This document shows positions 23,415 to 34,650 of a DNA stretch of 64,000 nt, in pieces (position 1 is the stretch's first letter; each line of letters starts with the position of its first letter). The position numbers and the translations under genes are program-made. Under the pieces are notes generated by a model that did not search any database, had not been told where the DNA came from, and worked only from the letters and a program-made list of their open reading frames with translations. Source of the DNA: Diaporthe sp. PMI_573 (taxonomy: Eukaryota > Ascomycota > Sordariomycetes > Diaporthales > Diaporthaceae); assembly GCA_021399435.1 (NCBI GenBank), contig JAJTUP010000022.1, positions 806,001-870,000 of the forward strand. The letters are read 5' to 3'.

Positions 23415-24740
23415 TCACAGTGGCGGGTCGTTTTCGTCGCCCTTTTCAGGGATTGGCGTGATCATATCGCCGTTGACGGTGCTGCCGCTCCATCGGGGTG
23501 ACGAAGACACAGGGCTGTCCCAGTTTGACCAGTCGCTGTCGTCGAAAGAGTCGACGCTGAGGGGCGTCCAGGAGAAATGCTTCGTCCGCTTGGAGTTGGT
23601 CCGTCTAGGACGTCCTAGGTTGGCCGTATCCGATTCCTTCAGGGGGTCCGAGAATCTCGACGTGGGGGTAGGGGTAAGGTCGCTGAACGTGCTGCTCAAG
23701 CGCGGCCGCGCAGAGGTGACGGATGCTCGGATCGTGTCACCGTCCTTGTCGCCGTCACTCATTCTGTTGGAACCTCTGCGTTGGACCCCTCCGCCGTTGA
23801 TGGGCTCGTCTCCAACAGCAACCTGACGCAAATCATCTACGAAAGTCCACAGGCCAGCCTTGAAGTCCTCCGCCATCTGCTTCACGCCATTGTTTGAATT
23901 GGGACTCGCCGAGCGAGGCTGCCAAGACGAGCGCTTGTTCAGTTGAGCCATAGTGATTGGCGAGGAGCGGCCGAGATGTTGAAGGTGAGGCTCGGAATTC
24001 TTGACTGGTGGCTTATGAGCGTCTAGAGGGTCGTCAAGGTCGAGAAGATGGAATTCCTGCGGCTTCGTGGGAGACAGAAGCGACAGAGCCCGAGTATGCC
24101 CGCCGCGAATGACGCGCCGTCTCCCTGAATTAGGCGTACCCTCCTTATTGAGCTGCTGGCTCATCATCATCGTCCTCCTGCGATCCAGCTCGATACTCCG
24201 TCGCGTGGCCTCGACATCATCAGCAGCAGGCGAGTTGTGCACGGATTGGGATGTTCGCAACGGCTCCCCATTGACCATGGCGTTGCGTTTTCTGACCGAG
24301 TCGAACGCGCCCCACTGCTTCTTGAGTCGTGTCAATTCCGCCTCTGCGTTTTTCAGTTCCTCGCGGATTTCCAACACACGTCTCTCTTGAGCAGCAATGG
24401 CATGAATGAAGTCATTGGCGTCTGTTGGAGACCGAACAACAGGAGTATCCCTTGGAGTTGGGGGGAAGGATGGGGCATTCGTGTTGATCGGAGTCGGACG
24501 CGACGGACAGTTTGATGGGGGTGCGATTGGCAAGGTCAATGAGAGTCTGTTTGAGTTCCGAGACGTGGTGGACAGTGAGCGTGTAGATCGCGCGCCAAAC
24601 GAGGACGCGGGTGACCATAGGGCATCATCTGCTGGCGGCGGCGGCGGCATCGTGTCTGGTACCGAGGCCCTTGAGCTTTGTCTTTTGTGGCCGGACAAAG
24701 TTCTGGAATGAACGACTCGCTGAGGTGTCATATCGTCCAT
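23415..24740 (-). CDS. DUF4048 domain protein
   Basis: A 441-residue single-exon frame with ATG at 24740 in a good context (GGCAACATGG). The open frame continues upstream, but that part is arginine-rich and unlike the family. The first 110 residues are Ser/Pro rich. A coiled-coil segment (about 112-150) has AQERRVLEIREELKNAEAEL followed by TRLKKQWGAFD. A later conserved block reads FKAGLWTFVDDLRQVAVGDE. This combination is the fungal DUF4048 pattern; the function is unknown. The many Ser/Pro stretches suggest phosphorylation. It is divergent from the Crb2-like gene, with a 2.1-kb space between them. Confidence 0.8.
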   Translation of the reverse strand: MDDMTPQRVVHSRTLSGHKRQSSRASVPDTMPPPPPADDALWSPASSFGARSTRSLSTTSRNSNRLSLTLPIAPPSNCPSRPTPINTNAPSFPPTPRDTPVVRSPTDANDFIHAIAAQERRVLEIREELKNAEAELTRLKKQWGAFDSVRKRNAMVNGEPLRTSQSVHNSPAADDVEATRRSIELDRRRTMMMSQQLNKEGTPNSGRRRVIRGGHTRALSLLSPTKPQEFHLLDLDDPLDAHKPPVKNSEPHLQHLGRSSPITMAQLNKRSSWQPRSASPNSNNGVKQMAEDFKAGLWTFVDDLRQVAVGDEPINGGGVQRRGSNRMSDGDKDGDTIRASVTSARPRLSSTFSDLTPTPTSRFSDPLKESDTANLGRPRRTNSKRTKHFSWTPLSVDSFDDSDWSNWDSPVSSSPRWSGSTVNGDMITPIPEKGDENDPPL

Positions 24741-26886
24741 GTTGCCGAGTGACACGCGACGGACGGTGGTCAAAGACCTCTTAAGAGGCTGCTGGCAAAG
24801 AGGGCGCCCGTGGGACGGGGTTGAATGACTGTGGATAGAAGAGAAGGGTGACACGTGCTGGATGGGGCGGGTTCGACGTCTCCTGGTGGTGATAATCTTA
24901 TCCAAATGACTGGACGGAGCGCGATGAGCGCGCCGATGGCGTTGCCTATGAACAAAAGCCTTGTACTCAAGACGGCTCAAGCGCGGATCGTGCAAAAGAG
25001 CGTGGGAACAAGCCGTAAGAAAGCAAATTGCAAAGAGAGGAGCGGTCATGGGCAAGAATTGAAGATTTGTTCCAGACTCAGGGGCATCGGGTTGGCCAGG
25101 TCAATCCCCAGCCAAGCCACAACCATTGGGTGGTATCGGCTCGCTTGACCCTGTTCCTGGAACCCCGGAGCTAGCAGCTTGAGCCAGGGAAATCTCCCGG
25201 GCTGAAGAGTGGACCGCGGGCTGGGTTGCGACGTAAGTGCGAGTGGAAGCGGTAAAGTCAGTCAACCGGGCTGGCGAGGGGTCGTCGGTGAGCTGTGCGC
25301 CGCTGGATCCGGTGGTTGCGAGTGATGGCAGTGGGTTCTGCTAATCACTGGGCGGTGCTCGGAATGAGCGTTGAAGCATGGGCTCGTGGGCTTCGTGACC
25401 CTGGCAGAGAGACGGGTATATGAGTTCAGCGGGATTCGAAATAACGTGGCAATCTCCGGCGGGCCTGTAGACGCTTTCTTGCTCGGGCGGGACCCCCAAA
25501 GAATGTTGCCCGCGCTGACAGCGGGCTGTTTGTTGGCTTTGGCCTTGACCTGACCAGCCGAAGGTTCGAAATGAAGGACAGTGGATTGGCGGAGTGGAGA
25601 CGACAATGCGGTAAAGGGGAGATACGTGGGTAAGGGGTGGAGGAGCCTAGTTGACGTGCAGAATCGCGGTCGAGGTCGAGGGTGGAGGCCGGCCAAGGCA
25701 AGAGAATGGACGGTCCTGGAATGTGACAGACGAACCGAGCTGGTGGAGAGGAGAGCAAAAGAAGAAGGCCGTCCCATCAGCACGGGTGGCGGGCGCACCT
25801 ATCTGGTTATTATGTGCACCGATTCCGAAGGGCCGCATGATGGTGCGAGACTCATTTCCCACCATGCAAATGTTTGTGTCCAGCAGGACTTAGGACCCTT
25901 GCACTGATCTGAGGATCCACTTTTGCAAGTGTCAGGGCAACGGCGCCGGGGCCATCAAACAAAAGCTCAACCGCTGATGAGGGCCAAGAAGACGAGAAGC
26001 TACATCAGACAAGAGGAGCAAAGCAATATGGGTTGACCGACTACTAAGATCAAACAAGCCGCAGATGTTTCGACGATGATTTCCCAAACTGGGAGTCTAT
26101 ATCTTCAGACCGAGACCGATAATACTGGGCTGCATAGCTGGGAGAGAAGGCGCAACGGCCGTCGACTGCCAGCTTCCAAGGCACGAGGGCAGTACCCTGG
26201 TGCAGGCAAGCACATACACATGTGCATCCTCCTGCGGGATATTTCTCCTATGGGATACCCTCCTGTCCTCCCATATCATACCCTTCCATCCTTGCTGTTG
26301 GATGACAGCTGTCGAAAGAGAGGACAGGATGACTGGTAAACGGATGACTGGAAAAACACGTCAACATGGGCGTCAATGCAGGGAAACATTCGAACACGAA
26401 CATTGGCCCCCAAACAAACCGAACGATGCAGGGGGGCCCTCGAAGCTGTTCCCCTGTCTCGGCTTGAAACCAACCAGCTCCTTCCCCGCAGAAGTCCAAT
26501 CGAACAAATTCGAACATTTGGACGACCCCAACGAGGGTTAGGGGAATGTCTGGTACTCCGTACCACGTGCTTTCGCGTTCCGGACTAGGACAGCGCGGCC
26601 AAGAGTCGCGCCAGGCTCAAGGTGGTCATCTAGTAAGTGCGATCATGCGCGGCTTCCGCTCTTGACGACGGTCGGCTCCATTTTCTCTGTTTTTACCGTC
26701 TCATCGGCATTGGACCCCAGATCGCCGCCACATCATCAAAACATGTTGGAAAACACCCTGATTTGTTCAAACCGCAAGCGACAAGACCGCGTCGTCGTTA
26801 TCTGAAGCGGATTCACACCCCTACCTGCAACCCGAACCCCCTGCCCGACCGTGACGATCGATCGCTATGAACGGTGATTGCCCACG
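24741..26886. other. divergent intergenic region, no gene seen
   Basis: About 2.1 kb between two divergent starts (DUF4048 minus, Crb2-like plus). A minus-strand frame at 25261-25798 looks like a protein only by length and is not supported. The region presumably holds both promoters; several CCAAT/ATTGG pentamers are visible near 25090-25130. Confidence 0.45.
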
Positions 26887-29800
26887 ATGCGGTCGCCGAA
26901 GCAAGCTCAGCAAGCTCAGCAAGCTGCGCTCTCCGGCGAGGCTGAGAGTCAGGACACCCAAGAAGTATTGGGTATCTATCACCAACAGTTCGGCGTCGGC
27001 TTCAGGAGCAGCTCTCCATCCCAGCCCATACCGGCAGACGAAGTGCTGGTCGAGGTTCAGCGATACCCGAGACCGCCGCCCAAGGTCCACCAGAAGTTCG
27101 CCGGGGCCAACAATTCGGCACAACCGTCGACGACCTCATCGGGACGGAATCCAAATGCGCCAAAAACAGGGGGCAATACAGGTGCAAAAGAAAAGGTAAA
27201 TGCAAAACCGCGGGGTAGAACGGCCAGAGAGGACCCCACCATTGCTAGCAGCTGCAAGGGGGGCAAGGGCAAGGGTCAGGGCGCCGATGAGGGTAGCATT
27301 GCAGCAAAGCGACCAGGGGGCGTTGGGACCAATTCGAACGCGTCCAACAGTCGCGCTTCTTCCCCATCTCATCATACCACACCAGCCCGCTCTCCCAAGC
27401 AGGCGACACCCTCTGAAGCTGCGGGGGTATCTGAGCCTGTCGCTGGGTCTCAAGGCGGCGGTGAATATGTTCAACAGCGAAATGACCACACTGTCATACG
27501 CTTGACTTCCCAGACAGCAACTCTGCCCGGAACAGTCAATCCAGCACAATTGACTGCACCCAACGACGATGCTAACGGCCCGGCGTCATTGTCAGCCAAG
27601 CAGCCAAAGCCACGACGGCGCAAGATGGATCCGTCTCAATCGCCAACCCAGTCCAATGATGGGCGCAGCTACGAACAGTACATCTCTCGCGGGGACGATC
27701 TGATTCCGACCGACCCCGTTGAGAAGCCCGAACTCGCCTCACAGCAGAGCTCCCAATCTGGTGATGGGGACAAAACCCTGCAGGAAGACGACACTGGTGC
27801 TGTCAACTTCTGCCACATCGACGAATACAATGACAATTTATCCGCCCCAGACTCGCTTGGTATAGGCAGACCGTCTCACGGCTCGCCTGATCGTTTCCCA
27901 CGGAACCCTGAGACTCCAGCCACGCATAAGAACCCGTTTGCCGGAAGCAAGGCGCACTTGCTACCTGCCTCACAGATGTTTGGTCAAACTCAAGTCTCGT
28001 CGGCTTACAAGGTGGCCAGTCCGACGTCCTCGCGGCCATCACCTGATGTCTTCCGACCGCAAAACTCAATCTCCCCAAACCTTTTCATCTCGTCGCCGTT
28101 GAAGAACCTAGGCACAGGGCAGCAGCCGCTCCATGGTGCCGTCTCAAGCCCTCAGCTGTCCATTCCTTATGATACATCACCACAACACCACAGCGACGGA
28201 CCGGTGGATTCAACAGGCGCCGCAGTCGACTCAACTCCTTTGCACTCAGCGCGCACATTCCCGAGAGGCCCGGCGGAAAGATATGAGCCACTGTACACAT
28301 CTCAGCAACAACACGAATCATCACCCCAGCATTTTCTTGAAAACGAGTCCGATGGGGATGCAAGCGAGGATGATGCAATACGCAGACATTACCAGGCAAG
28401 GCTGAAGAAAGCCAAGGTGGATAAGAAACTCGAATCTATTAAGTACGAGCGCCGATCTCACCTGGAGGAAGCTGTAGTCCCTTCGACAAACACGAGGCAA
28501 CGTGACAACCAGGAGACAGACCCGCAACAGTACCGTGATCAATGTGAGGGCAGAGCCGGCAACTACTCTCAGATTACTGTGGAGGACTCACAGGGCCGCA
28601 TTGTGATCCCTTCCGGGGGGGATTCTGACAGCCAGGACGCAGTAATTGATGATTCTCAGGAGGGTGTCATGACACGTCCTGCCGAGCATGCTGTTCATGT
28701 GTCAAGCAACGACGCCGTGGTCATGGCAACTTTGCCGAACACGGCACGAAGTGCTACCGGATCTCCTGCTGAAAACGCAGATGGCTTGCCCAAATTACCA
28801 CCGGAATCACCACCCAAGTCACCACCCAGGAACAATGAACCAGGAGAGGTTGGCACGGATCCTGTTCCAGAGACGAGTCCTGCTATGCTACAACCAAGGC
28901 CTTTCGGCGAAATGCAGCCATTGTCGTCTGGTGGAAGTTCGAAACAAGACTCTTTTACTACCCTCTTGCGCAGTAGCTTTCGGGACAATTCCCCGTCAGG
29001 GGGCCGTCAAGCAGTTGATTCCATGTCTCCAGGGAAACGGGATCGTCCATCTTCACAGGCCCGCCAGCCGGCTGTGCACCGTGATAGAACAGCGTTCGAC
29101 GCCCAGGGTGCCATATCTCGAGCGACTCGCAGAGCCCCGGCTTCAAGGAGGTCTGTGGATCAAAGTTTGGTCGAGGTAGCGGAGACGAGCGCTATTGTCG
29201 GGTCTCGCCCAGCCGTCCCGGCGTTGAATACCAGGGCAAGGCTCCGTTCTTCACGTAACCAACCCCACAATACGAGCCCGCCAGTTCCCGGCAGCTCAGG
29301 TTCCTCTCTGAGCGCATTAACTGTGACGCCCAATGTCTCCAGCAAGACGACTCCTCTGACGGAGGACTCGCCAGATGTCGGCGGAGACACGGCGCTCTCC
29401 CTGGCTGCTGACCCCCACACATCTCCCACTGCCGCTAGAGCCGGCCGCAGTAGAGGTAAAGGGGCGGCAGTCAAGCCCAAACCCGCTGCGGCTGCCTTGA
29501 GGAGTCTCCGCACGTCAACAAGGCGATCCGCCACATCTTTTGGCCGGGAGGCTTCTGTGTCAACAGACGAGCTGGCAAGATCACCGCTATCGTCAGCACC
29601 GACAACTTTTGAGCAGAGTGCAATGCTTTCGAGGCTCGGCAGAAAGTCGCTCAGAGAGAGTCCAGTTTCTCGGGAACCTAGTCGTGGTGGCGGAGCGAAC
29701 TTGTTTGCAGGAATGACATTTGCCGTCTCGTTCCAGGCCAAGCATCCAGGGGAGAAGGACAGTAAATACAACTCAAGAATCGGCCTATCATCCAAGGTGG

Positions 29801-30597
29801 CCGACCAGATCAAGCAGGGAGGCGGAAGAATTCTGCCCAATGGGTTTGACCAACTTTTTGAGTCCGGAGCAATAAAGAACGCCGAAGTGGCTTCCTCGAC
29901 GCCTCCGCCAGACGACGAAATCAAACTCACCACCGCTGCGAAAGAGACCGGCTTTACTGCTCTTATTGCGGACGGTCATTCACGAAAGGTCAAATACATG
30001 CAAGCGCTTGCCCTTGGCCTCCCTTGCATCCACGAAAGGTGGATCACAATCTGCACCGAGAAACAGAAGCTGGTTGACTGGTCCGACTACCTTCTCTGCG
30101 CGGGCAATTCGTCGTTTCTCGGGGACGCCATAAGGTCGCGCAACCTGCGGATCTACGACGCGGCGTCGGCGAAGCTGAGTGAGGTGATCGGCAGCCGACC
30201 ACGGCTATTGCGTGGGTCGCGGATTCTCCTCGTGCTGCGGAAGCAAGACGAGAGCAAGAAGATGGCGTACGTTTTCCTCACACGTGTTCTAGGTGCATCT
30301 CTGTCTAGGGTCTACACGGTCGACGAGGCTAGGAGGCAGCTCAAGGAGAGTGAGGATACTGGCCACCCATACGATTGGGTCTATGTTGACGAGAAGATGA
30401 CTGGCAGAGCAGCTCTCTTCGCAGACGACACGGCGTCGACCTCCACGGCACCCGCTGCCATCAGGAAGCGGAAGCGGAAGAGCACTACTGACGCCGGCAG
30501 TCCTGCGCCGAAAAAGATCCGGACCTTGAGCAACGAGCTTGTTATCCAGAGTCTCATCCTTGGGAGGCTGATTGAGGAAGACGAAGACATTGGATGA
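26887..30597 (+). CDS. DNA-damage checkpoint adaptor, Crb2/Rad9/53BP1 type
   Basis: A 1236-residue single-exon frame; 26887 is the first ATG of the frame (upstream only a TTG). The first 900 residues are low complexity with many SQ/TQ sites (for example ESQDTQEV, DDSQEGV, EDSQGR), the targets of ATM/ATR-type kinases. Residues from about 945 carry a structured block starting GANLFAGMTFAVSF, then GGGRILPNGF, TALIADGHSRKVKYMQAL and LPCIHERWI. A second repeat carries LLRGSRILLVLR and ends with WVYVDEK. This is a tandem BRCT arrangement as in fission yeast Crb2 and budding yeast Rad9. The role is to bind damaged chromatin and activate the Chk1/Rad53 kinases. A basic KRKRKS nuclear signal lies near the end. 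Confidence 0.85.
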   Translation: MRSPKQAQQAQQAALSGEAESQDTQEVLGIYHQQFGVGFRSSSPSQPIPADEVLVEVQRYPRPPPKVHQKFAGANNSAQPSTTSSGRNPNAPKTGGNTGAKEKVNAKPRGRTAREDPTIASSCKGGKGKGQGADEGSIAAKRPGGVGTNSNASNSRASSPSHHTTPARSPKQATPSEAAGVSEPVAGSQGGGEYVQQRNDHTVIRLTSQTATLPGTVNPAQLTAPNDDANGPASLSAKQPKPRRRKMDPSQSPTQSNDGRSYEQYISRGDDLIPTDPVEKPELASQQSSQSGDGDKTLQEDDTGAVNFCHIDEYNDNLSAPDSLGIGRPSHGSPDRFPRNPETPATHKNPFAGSKAHLLPASQMFGQTQVSSAYKVASPTSSRPSPDVFRPQNSISPNLFISSPLKNLGTGQQPLHGAVSSPQLSIPYDTSPQHHSDGPVDSTGAAVDSTPLHSARTFPRGPAERYEPLYTSQQQHESSPQHFLENESDGDASEDDAIRRHYQARLKKAKVDKKLESIKYERRSHLEEAVVPSTNTRQRDNQETDPQQYRDQCEGRAGNYSQITVEDSQGRIVIPSGGDSDSQDAVIDDSQEGVMTRPAEHAVHVSSNDAVVMATLPNTARSATGSPAENADGLPKLPPESPPKSPPRNNEPGEVGTDPVPETSPAMLQPRPFGEMQPLSSGGSSKQDSFTTLLRSSFRDNSPSGGRQAVDSMSPGKRDRPSSQARQPAVHRDRTAFDAQGAISRATRRAPASRRSVDQSLVEVAETSAIVGSRPAVPALNTRARLRSSRNQPHNTSPPVPGSSGSSLSALTVTPNVSSKTTPLTEDSPDVGGDTALSLAADPHTSPTAARAGRSRGKGAAVKPKPAAAALRSLRTSTRRSATSFGREASVSTDELARSPLSSAPTTFEQSAMLSRLGRKSLRESPVSREPSRGGGANLFAGMTFAVSFQAKHPGEKDSKYNSRIGLSSKVADQIKQGGGRILPNGFDQLFESGAIKNAEVASSTPPPDDEIKLTTAAKETGFTALIADGHSRKVKYMQALALGLPCIHERWITICTEKQKLVDWSDYLLCAGNSSFLGDAIRSRNLRIYDAASAKLSEVIGSRPRLLRGSRILLVLRKQDESKKMAYVFLTRVLGASLSRVYTVDEARRQLKESEDTGHPYDWVYVDEKMTGRAALFADDTASTSTAPAAIRKRKRKSTTDAGSPAPKKIRTLSNELVIQSLILGRLIEEDEDIG

Positions 30598-32080
30598 GAC
30601 ACTTGTTCACGAGACCATTGCGTGGCTTGGGTCAGGTTTACATACTGGACGAGCCGCAATTGATAATGTTTACGAACCGACATTGTACGATACGGCGACT
30701 AGTGAAAAAAGTGCTTGGTAGAAGCAGCTGAGGACCACTGCGGCCTGGAGTTGGGGGTGATGGTTGCCTATTTCGAACAAAAGGGGAAGAGCAAAGCAGT
30801 ACGGATGCTGTGGGGCTAGTGCCAGGCTTGAGATACCTATGTGCATCTGAAACGGATGCCTGGACCGGCGTTTATTTGGTATGCACCTAATAATCTACAC
30901 AGTCTCGCTGCCTTGCTTTCTTGTGCAGAAACATACCAATTCTCTATTAGACTGCCCGTTTTGTGATGCCTTCGAAGTAGGTGACATGGCGATCTTGATA
31001 TCCACGACGGGCACAGTAAGCAGCTGTCGGCGGAAATTGATTCAGACGACCACCTGCCGACTTCTTTGTGCCTGACTTGCCGTCTGTCCTCTGTTCCTCG
31101 GCAGCAAGGGCGAAAACCAAATAGCCTCTCGAGCAGGCCCATCACATACATTATGGCAGTAACATAGCCACATCAAATCGCCTGTTGTAGTTGTATAGCC
31201 CCTCTGGCTTGCTCCTCTAACCCATTTATCCTCTGAAGTTTCCCGCATGAGGCCACTCCTACAGGAGGCTGCTCCATAGGAGGTCATTCCATGGGAGGTT
31301 GTTCCAGAGAAGATTATACCATAGGAGAGTATTTTACAAGAGGTTGTCCTATAAGAGGCATTCCTCTTCCACTTGGGAGGTTTATCCCACAGGAGTTTTG
31401 GCAGTGAGCACTGTAGATGCTGTGGCCGCGGAGCGGACACCCGAGCAAACTTGTTCCAGTTCCTGATGGACGCACCCTGTGCAAGGAGTGTAGCAATGAA
31501 GCGCAGCCATCCGGCTGAGACCGGTCTGGCTGACAAGGATGTGTCAACGAGAATTGTGAAGTGTTTGACTGTCTCATATTTCACAGTAATTACCGCCTAC
31601 ATAAAACCGAGGCGTCATGGCCACGAAGGGGGCAGGGGGGTCTATTCATCAACCACTGACCAAGAGTGGGAACCATCCCCTCCCCCCTTCCATCCTCGTT
31701 CCTGCAAGCAAACACAAAGACAAAAAGCCAACCATATTTTCTCGGTAACGCCTGCTAAACTCCTTTGGCCGCAGCCGCCGCCGATCGATAAGCCAGGCTG
31801 GCCGAGGGGGCCTTTTTGGGGGAATTCTATGAGTTCCCGCCCCTGCTTTGGGGCATCCCGCCGTGAAACGCCTTCGCCGGAATATATATTCAAAGCCATT
31901 GATACCCGTTCCCGTTCCCCGCGAGGCTTGCTTGATTTCCCGTGACATAAGGAATGACAGTAATAGCAGTAATAACAAAAAAAGACCGAATTAATTTCTT
32001 CGTGTATGTGAGCGGACTGTGCCGAATGAACGAGAGTCGTGATTTGGTCTTGGTTTGCTTCGGTTGGGTAGTTGGCGCTG
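30598..32080. other. intergenic region with degenerate 15-bp repeats
   Basis: About 1.5 kb with no supported gene. A degenerate 15-bp tandem repeat lies at 31264-31368 and is listed separately. Confidence 0.5.
31264..31368. repeat. degenerate 15-bp minisatellite, seven units (locus A)
   Basis: Seven consecutive 15-base units start at 31264, 31279, 31294, 31309, 31324, 31339 and 31354. The first three are GGAGGCTGCTCCATA, GGAGGTCATTCCATG and GGAGGTTGTTCCAGA. Later units are more diverged but keep the period. The unit is close to that of the repeat at 38741. Confidence 0.75.
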
Positions 32081-32314
32081 TCATGAGGAGTCACGGCGCT
32101 TCAGGCTGATGCGTACCCGCCGGGGGGACGTGGAGGAGGAAGAGGTCGAAGAAGACGATGATGAAGACGTTGACAACCGAGACGCCTCCCGCTCGCGTGC
32201 CTCCTGGTTCTTGTACCAGCGCATCTTGTCGGCCGAGATGCGGATAAAGAGCTTCCTGGGCTGGTCTGCGGCGTTGTGGCGGCTCGAAGGCCTGGGCGAG
32301 GTGACGCGGGCCAT
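32081..32314 (-). CDS. small basic protein, function unknown
   Basis: A 77-residue frame whose ATG at 32314 sits in a good context (CCACAATGG). The middle part, QPRKLFIRISADKMRWYKNQ, followed by EAREREASR, looks like a genuine folded or helical segment. The C-terminal half is a serine run followed by a basic tail ending SLKRRDSS. No family is recognised. It may be a complete small protein or one exon of a longer one; no convincing splice partner was found. Confidence 0.45.
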   Translation of the reverse strand: MARVTSPRPSSRHNAADQPRKLFIRISADKMRWYKNQEAREREASRLSTSSSSSSSTSSSSTSPRRVRISLKRRDSS

Positions 32315-33678
32315 TGTGGGGGGGGGGGAGAGTGTGTTGGTTTGGTTGGTGTTTTGGAATGCAAGTGTTGGCTGAGGGTAGGGAGAGATGCCTGCGTAGC
32401 CTCCTGGCGAGGTTGCGGAAGCTTTTTGGGCTGGTTGTTGTATCTATGGTAGATTGTTAGCTGGAAGCCCAGAGAATTGTTGATTTGACGGGCAGAATGT
32501 CATATTGTGTTTGGCTCGGGGCAGTCTTCCGGGCATGTGAATCGTCCATGATGGAAACGTCCGGATTGAATTTCACCCGAGGACTGGAATTGGTGATAAC
32601 ATGCGCGCGGGCAGAAAGTCCGCCGGGGTGATGGTATTGAGATGGGATGATAATACAGTGATTAAGTGAGTACTTACGCAGGGGACCCGGCCGGGGGGTG
32701 CTTGCAGATTGGAAGGCGCGCGCAAGGTGGTTTGACGTGAACGACAATGACTCTTGCTCAAACGCCTGGAGACGAATCGGGCAGGCTGACTGGGGAGTTG
32801 ATTCTTGCGTCAAGAAGAATCGGGACCGGGAGTGCTTGACTGAGTCCCTTGAAGATGGGTGATAGGGAGAGGCAAGGCAGGGCAGGGCGAAATATAGGGG
32901 AGATTTTTCCCTTTTGCAAGCAGCTCGGCGGTCGTGGTCACTGCTGGGTAATAAGAGTCGCCCCTTTTCGCTCGCCGTCCTTCGCGGTTCGTATGTGTGG
33001 GTATGTGTGATTCTAAGCCGCTTGACAGGTGGGAATGGGGGACAAAGCGAGTCAAATCAGTGCTGATGACAGGTGAACTGTGTGGGCAAAGAAGATGATC
33101 AGCGTCTGTGCTACGGTTCTGCCCCGGAACATGTTTCCTGACATGCCTTGCTGACTTACGGGTGCGATGGCCGTGGCGACAGAGAGAAGTCAATGTCCCG
33201 ATGCCTCTGGGAGGATTTCGGGCGCCGAACTGGGATGGTGCGGTAGGGGGGGTTCCTGGGCGGGAGCGACGAAAGCAGCGCTGGAGTGTAGCTTGCGAAA
33301 GACAAGGCCCGGCGCGGAACGGCTGACGGAGCTATTATAGCTCGGGAGGAGGGCGAGGAATGAGGGATGATGGGATGATTTGGGCTCAGGGTCAGATCCG
33401 GGTCCGAGTTTCTTGAGGAACATGAGAGATCGGGGAGAACAAGGCAGCCTCCAGCTCGGTGATAAGGTGTTTTCTGGAAAAAAGGGATATCTATATTTCT
33501 CTCTACCCTCGAGGTTGCTGCAGCACGGACACCGGGGGCACGGAGATTGGCAATTGAATGGAGATTCTGATTCTGGGCTTCTAGAGTCAGGGCCCGGGGG
33601 CAACCAGGGCTTCAAAGAATGCCCGAGCCAGTCGGCACTTTTGCTACACAATGGTGCGGCTGCTTCTGCTGCAGTCTG

Positions 33679-33793
33679 TGGTTGGTTGGTTGGTTGGTTG
33701 GTTGGTTCACTGAGTGGGCGAGTGAGTGGGTGAGTGGTGAGTGGGTGAGTGAGGAGTGAGGGAGAGGCTGCTGCTGCTGCTGCTGCTGCTGCG
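33679..33793. repeat. GGTT, GAGTG and CTG microsatellites
   Basis: A run of about seven GGTT units at 33679-33707 is followed by imperfect GAGTGAGTGGGT copies to about 33755. A run of about nine CTG triplets follows at about 33767-33793. GTTGCA copies continue to 33830. Confidence 0.85.
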
Positions 33794-34622
33794 GCTTTGC
33801 CTGTCACACTTGCGGTTGCAGTTGCAGTTGCAGCAGCGAGGCCGGCCTTTGTGGCCTCGTAAGGCTGAGCCTCAGCCTGCGGTGCAATGGCCGGCTGGGT
33901 CGAGGCTTGGGCGGCCTTTGAGGCTCGTCCCCTTTGCGGCAGGTGGATGATCAAAGAGAGCAAGGTGAAACCAAAAGCGGAGAAGCACCGAGGGCTGGCA
34001 CCTGTTTCCTTTGAGGCTCAAGCCATGCTGCACGCTTACATTAGGGGTCTCGGGGCCGCAGGGCCGGTCTGGACATTTGCTTCCTTTGACCAGCACGTGG
34101 AGTGGAGTCGGTGCTGTGCCGGGTGTGTCTGGCTTCAAACGTGGACGTATTGTAGACTACGGGGCTGTTGCAGTGTTCGCACCGAGTCGTGCGGTCGGGA
34201 CAGGTATCGGATGTTGATTAGGGGAGACATGTCAGTCTGGATATCATCGAGGAGAGACGAGACACCTACCACAAAATTACCATGACCTTAAACAGAAGCA
34301 AAGCACCGCCTGGGCCGGAGCTATGCTCCCGGCAATAAAAACGGCGGGACGGATACGGCACTTGGCTCACCTGCGGCCAGCGCTAACAGCAATTGGGCTG
34401 GGCCATCTTGCCTGTCCAACCTGGGAGAATCTCAAACCAGCCGGGCCTGGGACGCGGGCCGGCACCCAAGCTCGAGCCAATCCTGTTGTTTCAGGATCAG
34501 GACCACGGCCAGTGGCAGCTAATGAGCCTCGGAGGTGGACGACTAATCCCCTTTTCCTCTCACAGACAGACAGACTGGCGGGTCAATCGGGTCAGGTCCA
34601 GCCCAAATCTAGGCTTCGCTGC

Positions 34623-34650
34623 CCATGCCATGCCATGCCATGCCATGCCT
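34623..34650. repeat. CATGC pentanucleotide microsatellite
   Basis: About five tandem copies of CATGC, the last one altered, in non-coding sequence. Confidence 0.85.

Noticed and set aside
25261..25798. 178-codon minus-strand frame
   Set aside because: Ser/Pro/Arg-rich with no structured segment; lies in the divergent promoter region.
33190..33963. 257-codon minus-strand frame with alanine and NQPT runs
   Set aside because: Produced by CTG and GGTT microsatellites; no conserved part.
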